Shown in pieces: positions 43,451 to 52,347 of a DNA stretch of 64,000 nucleotides. Location of the stretch: assembly GCA_958477305.1 (NCBI GenBank), contig CAUEFI010000006.1:62001-126000 (forward strand), in the 5' to 3' direction. The position numbers were made by a program, and so were the translations under genes. The notes below the pieces were generated by a model. That model searched no databases and was not told the DNA's origin. It saw only the letters and a list, made by a program, of their open reading frames with translations. This DNA comes from HGM12998 sp900756495. GTDB taxonomy: Bacteria; Bacillota; Clostridia; Oscillospirales; Oscillospiraceae. How positions within the stretch are numbered: position 1 is the first letter of the stretch; each line of letters opens with the position of its first letter.

Positions 43451-44350
43451 TTAGAACACAGGGACGACAGCGCCCTCGTAAGTGGTATCAATATAGTCCT
43501 TGACCTCCTGGCTCTGGAGCGCCTCCACCAGGGCCTGGATGGCGGGATCGCTCTCCCGGCCCTCCTTGACGGCCAGCACATTGACATAGGCGGTGGCTGC
43601 CTCGCCGTCGGCGGCCTCCACTGCCAAGGCGTCGGCTACCTTCAGGCCGGCGTCAATGGCATAGTTGCCGTTGATGACCGCCATGTCCACATCGGCCAGA
43701 CGGACGGGCAGCTGGCTGGCCTCCAACTCCACAATATCCAGGTTTTTGGGATTCTCAGCAATGTCGGCCTTGGTGGCGGTGATGCCGGCGCCCTCCTTCA
43801 GGGTAATCAGCCCCTCTTGCTGGAGAAGCAGCAGGGCCCGCGCCTCATTGGTGGTGTCGTTGGGCACGGCAATCTGAGCGCCGTCAGCCAGCGCGTCCAG
43901 ACTGGCGGTCTTGCCCGCATACAGCCCAAAGGGCTCATAGTGGATCTCGGCGGCGCTCACCAGGTGGGTTCCATCGCTGGCATTAAACTCATTCATATAG
44001 GTAATATGCTGAAAATAGTTGGCGTCCAGGGAGCCGTCTTCCACGGCGGTGTTGGGCTGGATATAGTCGTTGAAGACTACGATATCCAGGGTAATGCCCT
44101 GCTGGGCCAGAAGCTCTTTGACTACCTCCAGAATCTCAGCGTGGGGAGCGGGGGTGGCCCCCACCTTCAGGGTAGTAGTACCCTCAGGTGTGGCACTCTC
44201 TGTGGCGACAGGGGCAGTACTCTCAGGGGCTGGTGTCTCGCTATTGGGCGCAGGGGTGGAGGCAGCGCCGGGGTTGGTTCCACCGGAGCAGCCGGCCAAC
44301 AGCGCGCAGGCCAGAACACCGGACAGGAGCAGTGTGGCAAGCTTCTTCAT
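43451..44350 (-). CDS. metQ: Methionine ABC transporter substrate-binding lipoprotein MetQ
   Basis: MetQ/NlpA lipoproteins bind methionine outside the membrane. The lipobox ACALLAGC puts the lipidated Cys at residue 21; a Thr/Pro/Ala tether (about 25-60) precedes the binding domain with LKVGATPAPHAEILEVV, DYIQPNTAVEDGSLDANYFQ and VPNDTTNEARALLLLQ. AGGAGAAATGAAAC precedes the ATG. Unlike the usual metNIQ operon, metQ here has its own promoter and a methionine T-box. Confidence 0.94.
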   Translation of the reverse strand: MKKLATLLLSGVLACALLAGCSGGTNPGAASTPAPNSETPAPESTAPVATESATPEGTTTLKVGATPAPHAEILEVVKELLAQQGITLDIVVFNDYIQPNTAVEDGSLDANYFQHITYMNEFNASDGTHLVSAAEIHYEPFGLYAGKTASLDALADGAQIAVPNDTTNEARALLLLQQEGLITLKEGAGITATKADIAENPKNLDIVELEASQLPVRLADVDMAVINGNYAIDAGLKVADALAVEAADGEAATAYVNVLAVKEGRESDPAIQALVEALQSQEVKDYIDTTYEGAVVPVF

Positions 44351-44414
44351 GTTTCATTTCTCCTTTTGATTCAGGTATTCCGCGAAAACAGGGGGCATCA
44401 CTGACGGGAAGAGC

Positions 44415-44736
44415 ATCGGGACAATCTCGACAAACAAAAAACGCCCTCAATGCTGCCATGCATCAAGGACGAGAGCATTCCGCTTCGTGGTACCACCTTG
44501 CTTTACCCGGACCTCGCGGCCAGGGCCTTTGGACGTACAGGAATCCGATACGTCTGCGCTGTCACGGGCGCCCCCGTCGCAGCCTATGCAGTGATGCAGT
44601 CGGTGCGCGGCTCCAAGACCATGTTCAGCGCGGCCTTCCGTGCCCGTTTCCACCTCTCCGGGCTCTCTGTGCCGTATCTCCGCACCTACTCTTCTTTTCA
44701 TTGCCTTTGTCAGCGATATTCCATTGTCTCCGGGTT
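44415..44736 (-). ncRNA. T-box riboswitch with AUG (Met) specifier, controlling metQ
   Basis: Read on the minus strand, a Stem I with AGAGAGCCCGG and a GGTGGAAAC distal element is followed by the specifier region CTGAACATGGTCTTGGAG, giving AUG (44622-44620) as specifier codon. The antiterminator T-box AAGGTGGTACCACGAAGC lies near 44497-44480. The terminator is a 12-bp stem (44471-44460 with 44453-44442, including G-U pairs) followed by six U. Uncharged tRNA-Met should stabilise the antiterminator and turn on metQ. Confidence 0.95.
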
Positions 44737-44742
44737 GTGCTT

Positions 44743-44771
44743 AGTTTACCCTAGCAGAGCGGCCATGTCAA
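44743..44771 (-). promoter_or_regulatory. Promoter of the metQ T-box transcript
   Basis: TTGACA (44771-44766), 17 bases and TAAACT (44748-44743) on the minus strand, just ahead of T-box Stem I. Confidence 0.88.
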
Positions 44772-44794
44772 GGCTGCATTTTCTACAAAATGGA

Positions 44795-44824
44795 GGGCGG
44801 GCAGAGCGCAAAATCTGCCCGCCC
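44795..44824 (-). terminator. Terminator of metNI
   Basis: An 11-bp perfect GC-rich stem (44795-44805 with 44814-44824) nine bases after the metI stop, followed on the minus strand by CTCCATTTTG. Confidence 0.75.
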
Positions 44825-44832
44825 CGTCAATT

Positions 44833-45594
44833 TTATTGAAATTCGGCCTTTTCGTGATCCTGCCTGCGGGCCTTGGCGGCCTTGCGCCGGGCCTTGGCGG
44901 GGATGCGCTTGTCCAGGCGCACCGTGGCATGCGTACCCACCGACTGGAAGATCTGCACCAGAATGACCAGCACCACCACCGACACCCAGAGGATAATCTG
45001 CATCCGCCGCTGGTAGCCCAAGTTGAGGGACATGGCCCCCAGCCCGCCGCCGCCGATGGCGCCGGCCATGGCGCCATAGCTGAGGATGGTAATAAAGGCG
45101 GTGGTAAAGCCGGACATGAGAGAGGGCCGGCTCTCAGGGATAAGGACCTTGGCAATGATCTGAAAGGGAGAACAGCCCATGGACTGGGCGGCCTCCACCA
45201 CCCCCTTGTCCACCTCCCGGATAGACGCCTCCACCAACCGGGCCACAAAGGGAAAGGCGGCCACAATGAGCGGGATGATGGTGGCCACAGTGCCGATGCT
45301 GGTGCCGATGATAAGCCGGGACAGGGGAATCACCAGTACCATGAGGATGAGAAAGGGCACCGAGCGCAGAATATTAATCACGAAGTTAAGCACTGTCATG
45401 ACCGGTCTGGGCAGAGGCATAACGCCTCCCTGCTCTCCCGCCACCATCAACACGCCCAGCGGCAGGCCGATGACGTAGGCAAAGGCAGTGGCGATAACAG
45501 TGGTGTACAGAGTCTCCCAGACGGCAAAGAGAAGTCCATCTTTTGTGAGGAGCAGTAACCGCTGAATCTCCGTGTTGTTCAAAAGATCAGACAT
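44833..45594 (-). CDS. metI: Methionine ABC transporter permease MetI
   Basis: The 253-residue permease has five to six membrane helices and the EAA loop VVEAAQSMGCSPFQIIAKVLIPESRPSL typical of MetI (residues in that loop near 140-168). I choose the ATG at 45594 (MSDLLNN) because GGAGGTGGAGAA precedes it and it overlaps the metN stop by 8 bases; the frame runs 36 codons further upstream inside metN. A basic tail after the last helix (KARRKAAKARRQ) is longer than in E. coli. Confidence 0.94.
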   Translation of the reverse strand: MSDLLNNTEIQRLLLLTKDGLLFAVWETLYTTVIATAFAYVIGLPLGVLMVAGEQGGVMPLPRPVMTVLNFVINILRSVPFLILMVLVIPLSRLIIGTSIGTVATIIPLIVAAFPFVARLVEASIREVDKGVVEAAQSMGCSPFQIIAKVLIPESRPSLMSGFTTAFITILSYGAMAGAIGGGGLGAMSLNLGYQRRMQIILWVSVVVLVILVQIFQSVGTHATVRLDKRIPAKARRKAAKARRQDHEKAEFQ

Positions 45595-46621
45595 GGTAGT
45601 TCTCCACCTCCTCCAGCGTGACGTCCTTCTGGGCGCTGAGATAGCTGACTGCCTTGGCGGCCTCCCCATTGTCGTCAGGCAGGCCCAGCAGAATATAACC
45701 ATAGGCCTTGCCGTCTATATTTTTGGTCTCGGCCCCCAGGATATTGGCCTTCACACCGCAGTCAATGGCCAGGCAGGCAATGAGCGGCTGATAGGCCGTA
45801 CCGCCGTTGAAGACCACCCGGACGATATGGTTGCCCGGAAGCTGGCGTGTGACCTGTACGCCGTCCGGATAGACCAAGCGGCGCCCCGCCTCACTTTTGG
45901 GATTGGAGAAGACCTCCTCCACCGTACCGGTCTCCACCATGTGTCCCTTCTCCAGAATGGCCACCTTAGTACAGATCTCCTCAATCACCGCCATCTCGTG
46001 GGTAATCACAATGACAGTGATGCCCAGCCGCCTGTTGATGTCCTGAATCAGCCGCAGGATGGAACGGGTTGTGGTAGGATCCAGCGCTGAGGTAGCCTCG
46101 TCGCACAAGAGCACTTTAGGGTCGCTGGCCAGAGCCCTCGCAATGGCGATACGCTGCTTCTGTCCCCCGGAGAGCTGGGCCGGATAGGCATCCGCCTTAT
46201 CGGGCAGCCCCACGATGTCCAGCAACTCCCGCGCCCTCTCTCTGGCCTGGGCGGCCGGAACCCCGGCGATCTCCATGGGAAAGCAGATGTTTTTCAGACA
46301 CGTGCGCTGCATCAGCAGATTGAACTGCTGAAAAATCATGCTGATAGAGCGGCGGGCCTGGCGCAACTGTGCAGCGCTCAGTTCACAGAGGTCCACAGGC
46401 GCGTCGTCTCCGGTCTCAATCAGGCCGTCAATCAGAATCTGGCCCTGTGTAGGCCGCTCCAGCAGATTGATGCAGCGCACCAGAGTGGACTTACCTGCCC
46501 CGCTCATACCGACGATGCCGAAAATATCCCCATCGGTAATCGTCAGATTAATCCCCTCCAGAGCGGTAAATTCCCCGTCTCCCGTGGGAAATCGCTTGGA
46601 GAGGTTTCGTATCTCAATCAC
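45587..46621 (-). CDS. metN: Methionine ABC transporter ATP-binding protein MetN
   Basis: The 344-residue ATPase has Walker A GMSGAGKSTL (about 38-47), Q-loop, signature LSGGQKQRIAIARAL, Walker B VLLCDEATSALD and switch His in VITHEM. A C-terminal NIL-type regulatory domain (about 265-344, beginning RVVFNGGTAYQPLI) is the one that gives methionine trans-inhibition in MetN. The start is GTG at 46621 with AAAGGAG upstream. It has a separate promoter from metQ and no T-box of its own that I can see. Confidence 0.95.
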   Translation of the reverse strand: MIEIRNLSKRFPTGDGEFTALEGINLTITDGDIFGIVGMSGAGKSTLVRCINLLERPTQGQILIDGLIETGDDAPVDLCELSAAQLRQARRSISMIFQQFNLLMQRTCLKNICFPMEIAGVPAAQARERARELLDIVGLPDKADAYPAQLSGGQKQRIAIARALASDPKVLLCDEATSALDPTTTRSILRLIQDINRRLGITVIVITHEMAVIEEICTKVAILEKGHMVETGTVEEVFSNPKSEAGRRLVYPDGVQVTRQLPGNHIVRVVFNGGTAYQPLIACLAIDCGVKANILGAETKNIDGKAYGYILLGLPDDNGEAAKAVSYLSAQKDVTLEEVENYHV

Positions 46622-46771
46622 AGTGAAAACTCCTTTGTTTTTTCTTCAACACACAGGGGTCTCACATTCGCGCGCCAGGGGGATACCAGTCGCGACCTTC
46701 AGTACAAAGCACTTTAAACTCCCCCTTTCCACGCAGTTTTTCAATAAAATATACGGATCGATATAGTATAA

Positions 46772-46800
46772 ATTGTATGATAATCCGAATGGGATGTCAA
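46772..46800 (-). promoter_or_regulatory. Promoter of metNI
   Basis: TTGACA (46800-46795), 17 bases and TACAAT (46777-46772), minus strand. The leader of about 145 bases contains no SAM riboswitch or T-box consensus that I can find. Confidence 0.85.
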
Positions 46801-46814
46801 GCCGCAAAAGCCCT

Positions 46815-46848
46815 AAAAAAGCGGCCCGGAGGAGCGCTCCGGGCCGCT
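46815..46848 (-). terminator. Terminator of iscS-iscU
   Basis: A 12-bp GC-rich stem followed by six U on the minus strand, 38 bases after the iscU stop. Confidence 0.92.
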
Positions 46849-46885
46849 TGATGACTGTTTGTCCGGAAATGTCCCTTGCCGGCGC

Positions 46886-47308
46886 TCAGTGTCCGCAGCA
46901 GTCACAGTTGCAGTCGCACCCCACAATGGGCACGGGATCAATACCCTGACGGGTATAGTAGTCGGAGATAGCCGACTTGATGGCCTCCTCCGCCAGTACG
47001 GAGCAGTGGAGCTTCTGGGGGGGCAGTCCGTCCAGCGCCTCAGCCACTGCGGAGTTGGTGAGCTTAAGGGCTTCCTCCACTGTTTTTCCCTTGACCAATT
47101 CAGTGGCCATAGATGAGGTCGCTACTGCTGCGCCGCAGCCAAAAGTCTTGAATTTTACGTCCTGGATGACGCCGTCTTCAATTTTCATCGTCATCTTCAT
47201 AATATCGCCGCATTTGGGGTTGCCCACCTGACCGACGGCGTTGGGCTCGCTGACCTCTCCCACGTTTCGGGGATTGGAAAAGTGGTCCATTACTTTTTCG
47301 GAATACAT
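46886..47308 (-). CDS. iscU: Fe-S cluster scaffold protein IscU/NifU-N
   Basis: The scaffold on which IscS-derived sulfur and iron are assembled. The 140-residue product has the three ligand Cys regions: GNPKCGDIMKM (Cys33 area), FKTFGCGAAVATSS and LPPQKLHCSVLAEEA. The C-terminus is an added Cys-rich tail CDCNCDCCGH, seen in Clostridia homologues and possibly metal-binding. It follows iscS by 16 bases. Confidence 0.93.
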   Translation of the reverse strand: MYSEKVMDHFSNPRNVGEVSEPNAVGQVGNPKCGDIMKMTMKIEDGVIQDVKFKTFGCGAAVATSSMATELVKGKTVEEALKLTNSAVAEALDGLPPQKLHCSVLAEEAIKSAISDYYTRQGIDPVPIVGCDCNCDCCGH

Positions 47309-47324
47309 CAGACATCCCGTCCTT

Positions 47325-48497
47325 TCATGATACAGTGGTCTCCCAGAGGGGAGACATTTCTCTCAGCCCGGCTACCACTTCGGGAATGACCTTCAGCAGA
47401 TAATCCACATCCTCTCCGCTGGTCTCCCTTCCCAGAGTCAGGCGGAGCGAGCCATGGGCGATCTCATGGGGCAGCCCGATGGCCAGAAGGACATGGGAGG
47501 GATCCAGAGAGGCCGATGAGCAGGCCGATCCAGAGGAGGCACAGATACCCTCATTATCCAGCCGCAGGAGGATGGATTCCCCCTCCACGCATTCAAACAC
47601 AAAGGAGGCCGCCCCGGGCAGACGGTTCTCCCTCGGACCGGTGAGGCGGGAGCGGGGTACTGCGGCGAGGATGCCGTCAATCAGCCGATCCCGCAGTGCG
47701 GTGAGGCGGGCGCTCTCGCCCTCCAGCCCTGCCACAGCCTCCTCCAGGGCGGCAGTCATGCCGGCAATGCCCGCCACGTTTTCGGTGCCCGACCGGCGGC
47801 CCCGCTCCTGCCCGCCGCCGTGAATCAGGGGGGGCAGGCGCAGGGGCTTCTTCACGTAGAGGGCGCCCACGCCCCGGGGGCCGTGGAACTTGTGGGCCGA
47901 CAGCGAGAGCAGATCCACCTTCCAGCGCTCTACATCCACCGGAACATGGCCTACAGCCTGAACGGCGTCGGTGTGGAAGAGCACACCGGCCTCCCGGGCA
48001 ATGGCGCCGATCTCCTCGATGGGCTGGACAGCGCCTATCTCGTTATTGGCGGCCATAATGGAGATCAGGATGGTATCGCTTCGCAGGGCGGTCTTCACGT
48101 CAGCCGGGTTTACCCTCCCCTTCCCATCTACCGGCAGATAAGTGACTTCAAATCCCTGTTTTTCAAGATACTGGGCCGTATGGAGCACCGCATGGTGTTC
48201 CACGGCGGAGGTGATGATGTGCCCGCCCTTCTTTCCACGCAGCTCGGCCACGCCCAGAAGCGCCCAGTTGTCCGACTCGGTACCCCCGGAGGTAAAGGTA
48301 ATCTCCTCGGGCAGCGCGCCCAGGCAGGCGGCTACGCGGGCGCGCATCTGTTCCAGTTCAGCTTTTGTATCCTGCGCAAAGCGATACAGGCTGGATGGAT
48401 TTCCGTATTTCACCTGAAAATAAGGCGTCATCGCCTGCAGTGCGTGATCAGACAGGGCGGTAGTGGCCGCATGATCGGCGTAGACAAATCGCTTCAT
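47325..48497 (-). CDS. iscS: IscS/NifS-type cysteine desulfurase
   Basis: A group I desulfurase of 390 residues: YADHAATTALSD near the N-terminus, AVEHHAVLHT, the PLP-lysine in SLSAHKFHGPRGVGALY (about 203) and the mobile active-site loop with Cys in CASSGSACSSASLDPSHV (about 325). I choose the ATG at 48497 (MKRFVYADH) with AAGGAG upstream; a GTG four codons earlier abuts that site. It forms an operon with iscU and has its own consensus promoter. Confidence 0.94.
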   Translation of the reverse strand: MKRFVYADHAATTALSDHALQAMTPYFQVKYGNPSSLYRFAQDTKAELEQMRARVAACLGALPEEITFTSGGTESDNWALLGVAELRGKKGGHIITSAVEHHAVLHTAQYLEKQGFEVTYLPVDGKGRVNPADVKTALRSDTILISIMAANNEIGAVQPIEEIGAIAREAGVLFHTDAVQAVGHVPVDVERWKVDLLSLSAHKFHGPRGVGALYVKKPLRLPPLIHGGGQERGRRSGTENVAGIAGMTAALEEAVAGLEGESARLTALRDRLIDGILAAVPRSRLTGPRENRLPGAASFVFECVEGESILLRLDNEGICASSGSACSSASLDPSHVLLAIGLPHEIAHGSLRLTLGRETSGEDVDYLLKVIPEVVAGLREMSPLWETTVS

Positions 48498-48546
48498 GGT
48501 TTCTATCACTCCTTCTAATTTCTTTAATTCCTATATGTTTAGTATG

Positions 48547-48574
48547 ATTATATCACAACCAGTTCTATTGTCAA
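48547..48574 (-). promoter_or_regulatory. Promoter of iscS-iscU
   Basis: TTGACA (48574-48569), 16 bases and TATAAT (48552-48547) on the minus strand, 50 bases before the iscS ATG. Regulation by the IscR-like protein of 41 kb is plausible. Confidence 0.85.
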
Positions 48575-48581
48575 GGAAAAT

Positions 48582-48610
48582 TTGGCGAATTGCCGCTTCT
48601 GTGTTATACT
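48582..48610 (+). promoter_or_regulatory. Promoter of the MBL-fold lipoprotein gene
   Basis: TTGGCG (48582-48587), 17 bases and TATACT (48605-48610), divergent from the iscS promoter. Confidence 0.65.
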
Positions 48611-48649
48611 CCTGCTTGACGCCTTTCTCAATCATTAAAGGAGGAACCT

Positions 48650-49690
48650 ATGAAACGACGCTTATCTGCCCTTATCCTGCTACTCCTTGCTCTTCTGCCG
48701 GGCTGCGAGTTTGCCGCGCCCCCGGACCAAACCGCTCACACGCCGGCAGCGGGAACCTTGGAAGTCCACTTTATTGATGTGGGGCAGGCCGACTCGGCAC
48801 TCATACTCTGCGGTGGGGAGAGCATGCTCATCGACGGCGGCAACGTGGACGACGCCAGTCTGGTGGTCTCCTATCTGGACGAACAGGGCGTGGAAACGCT
48901 GGATTATGTGGTCTGTACCCATGCCCATGAAGATCATGTGGGCGGCCTTTCCGGTGTGCTGGCCGTCTATGAGGCGGGAACCGTCTTTTCCCCTGTCACC
49001 GAATACGATTCCGCCGCCTTTCAGAATTTTGTTAGCTATACACAGGCACAGGGGCTCGCCCTCACAGTACCCCAGGCAGGAGATTCCTTCTCCCTGGGAG
49101 AAGCTCAGGTGACCATTCTGGGCCCCCTGGCGGAGTATGAGGAGACCAATAACACCTCCCTTGTTCTGCGCGTGGATTTTGATGAGACGGCCTTTCTCTT
49201 TACCGGGGATATGGAGCGCATCGCTGAGGCAGATTTGCTGGAATACAGTGCCGGTGAACTGTGGGCCACCGTATTGAAAGTCGGGCACCACGGCAGCTCT
49301 ACCTCCAGCAGCTATCCCTTCCTGCGGGAAGTTCTGCCCACCTATGCCGTAATCTCCTGCGGAACCGGCAACTCTTACGGCCATCCCCACGAGGAGGTCC
49401 TCAGCCGCCTGTCTGACGCGGGCACCACCGTGTACCGTACCGATCTGCTGGGAACTGTCGTGGCAGTAAGTGACGGAAAAGAGATCTCCTTCACCACAGA
49501 AAAAAACGTTTCCCCTACAGCGGGCCGGGGCGAGTCCGCCGAAGCAGTATATATCGGCAATCGAAACTCCAGTGTGTTTCATTTGGAACGCTGCCCCAAT
49601 CTGCCCAAAGAAGAAAACCGGGTCTATTTCTCCGCACGCCAGGACGCCCTGGATGCAGGCTATGCTCCATGTGGCAACTGCTGCCCATAA
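48650..49690 (+). CDS. ComEC/Rec2-like MBL-fold lipoprotein with Ada-type Zn-binding tail
   Basis: A lipoprotein signal (LALLPGC, Cys19) precedes a metallo-beta-lactamase fold: HFIDVGQADSALI, the metal motif CTHAHEDHVGG (THxHxDH, about 84-94), LFTGDME and KVGHHGSSTSSSYP, as in the C-terminal nuclease-like domain of ComEC. A separate C-terminal module (about 302-346: YIGNRNSSVFHLERCPNLP ... GYAPCGNCCP) matches the Ada metal-binding/competence type. The protein is likely an extracellular nuclease or phosphodiesterase; the family has many members outside competence operons. GGAGGAAC precedes the ATG. Confidence 0.88.
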   Translation: MKRRLSALILLLLALLPGCEFAAPPDQTAHTPAAGTLEVHFIDVGQADSALILCGGESMLIDGGNVDDASLVVSYLDEQGVETLDYVVCTHAHEDHVGGLSGVLAVYEAGTVFSPVTEYDSAAFQNFVSYTQAQGLALTVPQAGDSFSLGEAQVTILGPLAEYEETNNTSLVLRVDFDETAFLFTGDMERIAEADLLEYSAGELWATVLKVGHHGSSTSSSYPFLREVLPTYAVISCGTGNSYGHPHEEVLSRLSDAGTTVYRTDLLGTVVAVSDGKEISFTTEKNVSPTAGRGESAEAVYIGNRNSSVFHLERCPNLPKEENRVYFSARQDALDAGYAPCGNCCP

Positions 49691-49737
49691 AAGCCATTAC
49701 ATTTCTATTAATCTTTGATTAAAACGGGCGGTTTCCG

Positions 49738-49767
49738 TTGACGGCGACAGAGACGTAATGATATAGT
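49738..49767 (+). promoter_or_regulatory. Promoter of the AI-2E family gene
   Basis: TTGACG (49738-49743), 18 bases and TATAGT (49762-49767), 53 bases before the ATG. Confidence 0.65.
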
Positions 49768-49819
49768 GGCTTTGAGCATCAGGAAAACAAAAACCAGAAA
49801 GTGAGTACGTGCGCCATAT

Positions 49820-50947
49820 ATGGATAAGAAATTGTTCAAAAGCATCCTGTGGATCATTACCTATGCCGCTCTGCTGGTGCTGATTATCACCAATTTCGAT
49901 GAGCTCAGAGGATTTTTCGCCAACTTTTTGGGGCTTTTCACCCCCCTGGTCCTGGGCTTTGCCCTGGCATTTGTACTCAATCGCCCCTGCCAGTTCTTTC
50001 TCCGGCTCTATCTCCGCGGCTGGAAGGGAACCCGAAAAGAGCGGGCCTGCCTGCCCTTGGCGGTCTGCACCTCGTATCTGGTGCTTTTTGCCGCCATTTT
50101 TGCCATCTTCTCTTTTATTTTGCCCCAATTCATTACCAGTATAGAGCACTTTGTAAACAGCCTGGAGGGCTATCTTGCCAATATTCAGTCCTGGTTCAAC
50201 ACTTTGATGGCCGACCTCCACCTGGAAAACTCCCTGGACCTGTCTGGGCTTAACGATCTGTTGAACAAGTTTTTTACCTGGGCCCTGAGTATGCTCACCG
50301 ATGCCCTCCCCCATCTTCTTTCGCTGACCGGAACCATTGTCTCCGTGGTGGTCACCGGGATCCTCGCCCTGGTCTTTTCCATCTACATGCTGTCTGGCAG
50401 GGATAACCTTCTGCGCCAGTGTCGCCGTCTGGTAGACGCCTATATCCCCAAGAAAATCGCTGTCCCACTGCTGGATATCGTCCACCTCACCTCCGATACG
50501 TTCTCCCGGTTTGTAGTAGGCCAGCTTATTGAGGCCTGTATCCTGGGTGGGTTGTGTGCCGCCGGGATGCTCTTCATCCAGGCCGACTATGCCCCTCTCA
50601 TCGGCGTGCTCATTGGCTGCACAGCCCTAATCCCAGTCGTAGGCGCTTATGTGGGCGCCATCGTCTCGGCTCTGTTGCTGTTGGTGGTCTCTCCTATCAA
50701 AGCGCTGATCTTTCTGATCTTCCTCGTCATCCTCCAGCAGGTGGAGGGTAACGTCATCTATCCCCGGGTTGTGGGCACCTCCATCGGCCTTCCCGGCATC
50801 TGGGTTCTCACTGCCGTTACCGTAGGGGCAGGACTTGGCGGCATTCCCGGCGTCCTCCTCAGCGTTCCTGTTGCATCGGTTCTCTATACCCTGCTGCGGC
50901 GGGATGTGCACAAGCGTCTGGACGGGGCCTCCTCCCAGCCGGAATAA
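49820..50947 (+). CDS. AI-2E family transporter (TqsA/PerM-like)
   Basis: The 375-residue protein has about eight membrane segments, paired near the N-terminus and clustered after residue 230, with the family motifs GQLIEACILGGLCAAGML, GVLIGCTALIPVVGAYVG and QQVEGNVIYPRVVG. Members export quorum signals, act as Na+/H+ antiporters or have unknown substrates; the name does not prove AI-2 transport. The ribosome site is weak. A strong terminator follows, so it is monocistronic. Confidence 0.9.
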   Translation: MDKKLFKSILWIITYAALLVLIITNFDELRGFFANFLGLFTPLVLGFALAFVLNRPCQFFLRLYLRGWKGTRKERACLPLAVCTSYLVLFAAIFAIFSFILPQFITSIEHFVNSLEGYLANIQSWFNTLMADLHLENSLDLSGLNDLLNKFFTWALSMLTDALPHLLSLTGTIVSVVVTGILALVFSIYMLSGRDNLLRQCRRLVDAYIPKKIAVPLLDIVHLTSDTFSRFVVGQLIEACILGGLCAAGMLFIQADYAPLIGVLIGCTALIPVVGAYVGAIVSALLLLVVSPIKALIFLIFLVILQQVEGNVIYPRVVGTSIGLPGIWVLTAVTVGAGLGGIPGVLLSVPVASVLYTLLRRDVHKRLDGASSQPE

Positions 50948-51010
50948 CCCCTCTGTTCTGTGCCGCAGATGCCGGTCTGAAACAGCCCGCCTTTTCATTT
51001 ATCAAATATG

Positions 51011-51073
51011 GAGCGGGAAAAGCCTCCGATGCCGATCTGGCTGTACGGAGGCTTTTCCCGCTCCTGTTTTCTC
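51011..51073 (+). terminator. Terminator of the AI-2E family gene
   Basis: An 18-bp perfect stem (51011-51028 with 51046-51063) followed by CTGTTTTCT. Confidence 0.9.
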
Positions 51074-51173
51074 TCATGGACGGGCTGTTAACGAGCCCTC
51101 GCCGACTTCGCGAAGAAGACCTCCCAGTCTGTGGACCCGCTCCATAACACCGCCGGTTTATCTCCATATGTCA

Positions 51174-52331
51174 CTATGTCCCCAAGAGGAGCTCATATAC
51201 CGCTCCCTGCGTATAGTCGATATCTGCAAAAGTTGTAAAGGGGCTCACGGAAAAACGAACTGCCCCCTGGGGGAAGGATCCCAAGGTCTGGTGGGCAGAT
51301 GGGGCACAGTGGAGACCACAGCGGGTCTGAATCCCGTAGTCACGCTCTAGACGAAAGGCCAGTTCCCCATTATCCCCCCTCGTCCAGTCCACCGATACCA
51401 CGCCGGTACGCCCTGCCGGATCGTCGGGTCCCAAGACCCGCAATCCATCCTCCTCCAGCTCCATCATCCGGGCCCAGAGATGGCCGGAGAGCTTTTTATA
51501 GCGCTGCCGCAGTCCTTCTCCCTCCTGCTCCAGATAATCCAGAGCAGCGGAAAGTCCATAGATACCGGGCAAGTTCAGTGTCCCAGGCTCCAGCGCATCC
51601 GGAAGATATGGCGGCATCTCCAGCGACTCGGACTGGCTGCCCGTTCCCCCTGCCGCCAGAGGCTCCATCTCAGCCCACAGTGCATCAGTCACCGCCAAAC
51701 CGCCGATGCCTTGGGGGCCAAGCAGCCCCTTGTGCCCCGGAAAGGCTAGCCCGTCGATCCCCATGGCTTTCATGTCCACCGGTACCATGCCAACCGTTTG
51801 CGCACCGTCCACCAGGAACAGGATGCCCCGTTCCCTGCAAATTCTTCCTACCTCGCCCACCGGCATAAGCCCTCCGGAGACGTTGGAGGCGTGGGTGAGG
51901 ACTACCGCCCTGGTCTCGCTCCCCAAACAGGCGGGAACTTCCTCCAGCAACAGGCGGCCCCGCTCGTCACAGGGAAGATAATCAATCTTCACCCCCTGCT
52001 TTTCCAGCTGCTTCAGGGGCCGCAGAACAGCGTTGTGCTCCATGGGGGAGACTGCCACCCGATCTCCGGACCGCAGCAGTCCCTTGAGCAGCATATTCAA
52101 TCCCCATGTGGCTCCAGGTGTAAAAATCAGGTTGCGCGGTCCCGGACCTCCCAACAGTCCGGACAGGCGCTCCCGGATTTCCAGCAGCTTTCCGGCCGCT
52201 TCATAGGCGGGTGCATAGCTACCCCGACTCACGTTGCAGCCTACCTTTTCGATATAAGCAGCCATAGCCTCTCCCACACCGGGGGCCTTAGGGAAGGAGG
52301 TGGCCCCATTATCCAGATAGACAGTCTTCAT
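51174..52331 (-). CDS. Cysteine-desulfurase-like class V aminotransferase
   Basis: The 385-residue PLP enzyme has YLDNGATSFPKAPGV at the N-terminus, SPMEHNAVLRPL, the PLP-lysine in LAFPGHKGLLGPQG (about 200) and a Cys in TRCGLHCAPSAHQTLG (about 345) where group II desulfurases have theirs. It resembles the EF2568-type family (TIGR01977), often associated in other genomes with selenium-dependent molybdenum hydroxylases; none of those genes is in this window. It is the third such enzyme here, after sufS and iscS. It starts 16 bases after the NodB-like gene and may be co-transcribed with it. Confidence 0.85.
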   Translation of the reverse strand: MKTVYLDNGATSFPKAPGVGEAMAAYIEKVGCNVSRGSYAPAYEAAGKLLEIRERLSGLLGGPGPRNLIFTPGATWGLNMLLKGLLRSGDRVAVSPMEHNAVLRPLKQLEKQGVKIDYLPCDERGRLLLEEVPACLGSETRAVVLTHASNVSGGLMPVGEVGRICRERGILFLVDGAQTVGMVPVDMKAMGIDGLAFPGHKGLLGPQGIGGLAVTDALWAEMEPLAAGGTGSQSESLEMPPYLPDALEPGTLNLPGIYGLSAALDYLEQEGEGLRQRYKKLSGHLWARMMELEEDGLRVLGPDDPAGRTGVVSVDWTRGDNGELAFRLERDYGIQTRCGLHCAPSAHQTLGSFPQGAVRFSVSPFTTFADIDYTQGAVYELLLGT

Positions 52332-52347
52332 CCTCGCCTCTTCCTTT

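Noticed and set aside
44447..44839. Several short open frames between metI and metQ
   Set aside because: They overlie the T-box riboswitch, promoter and terminator, which explain the conservation there.
46622..46771. SAM riboswitch or second T-box in the metN leader
   Set aside because: No SAM-I core and no TGGTACC T-box consensus could be found.
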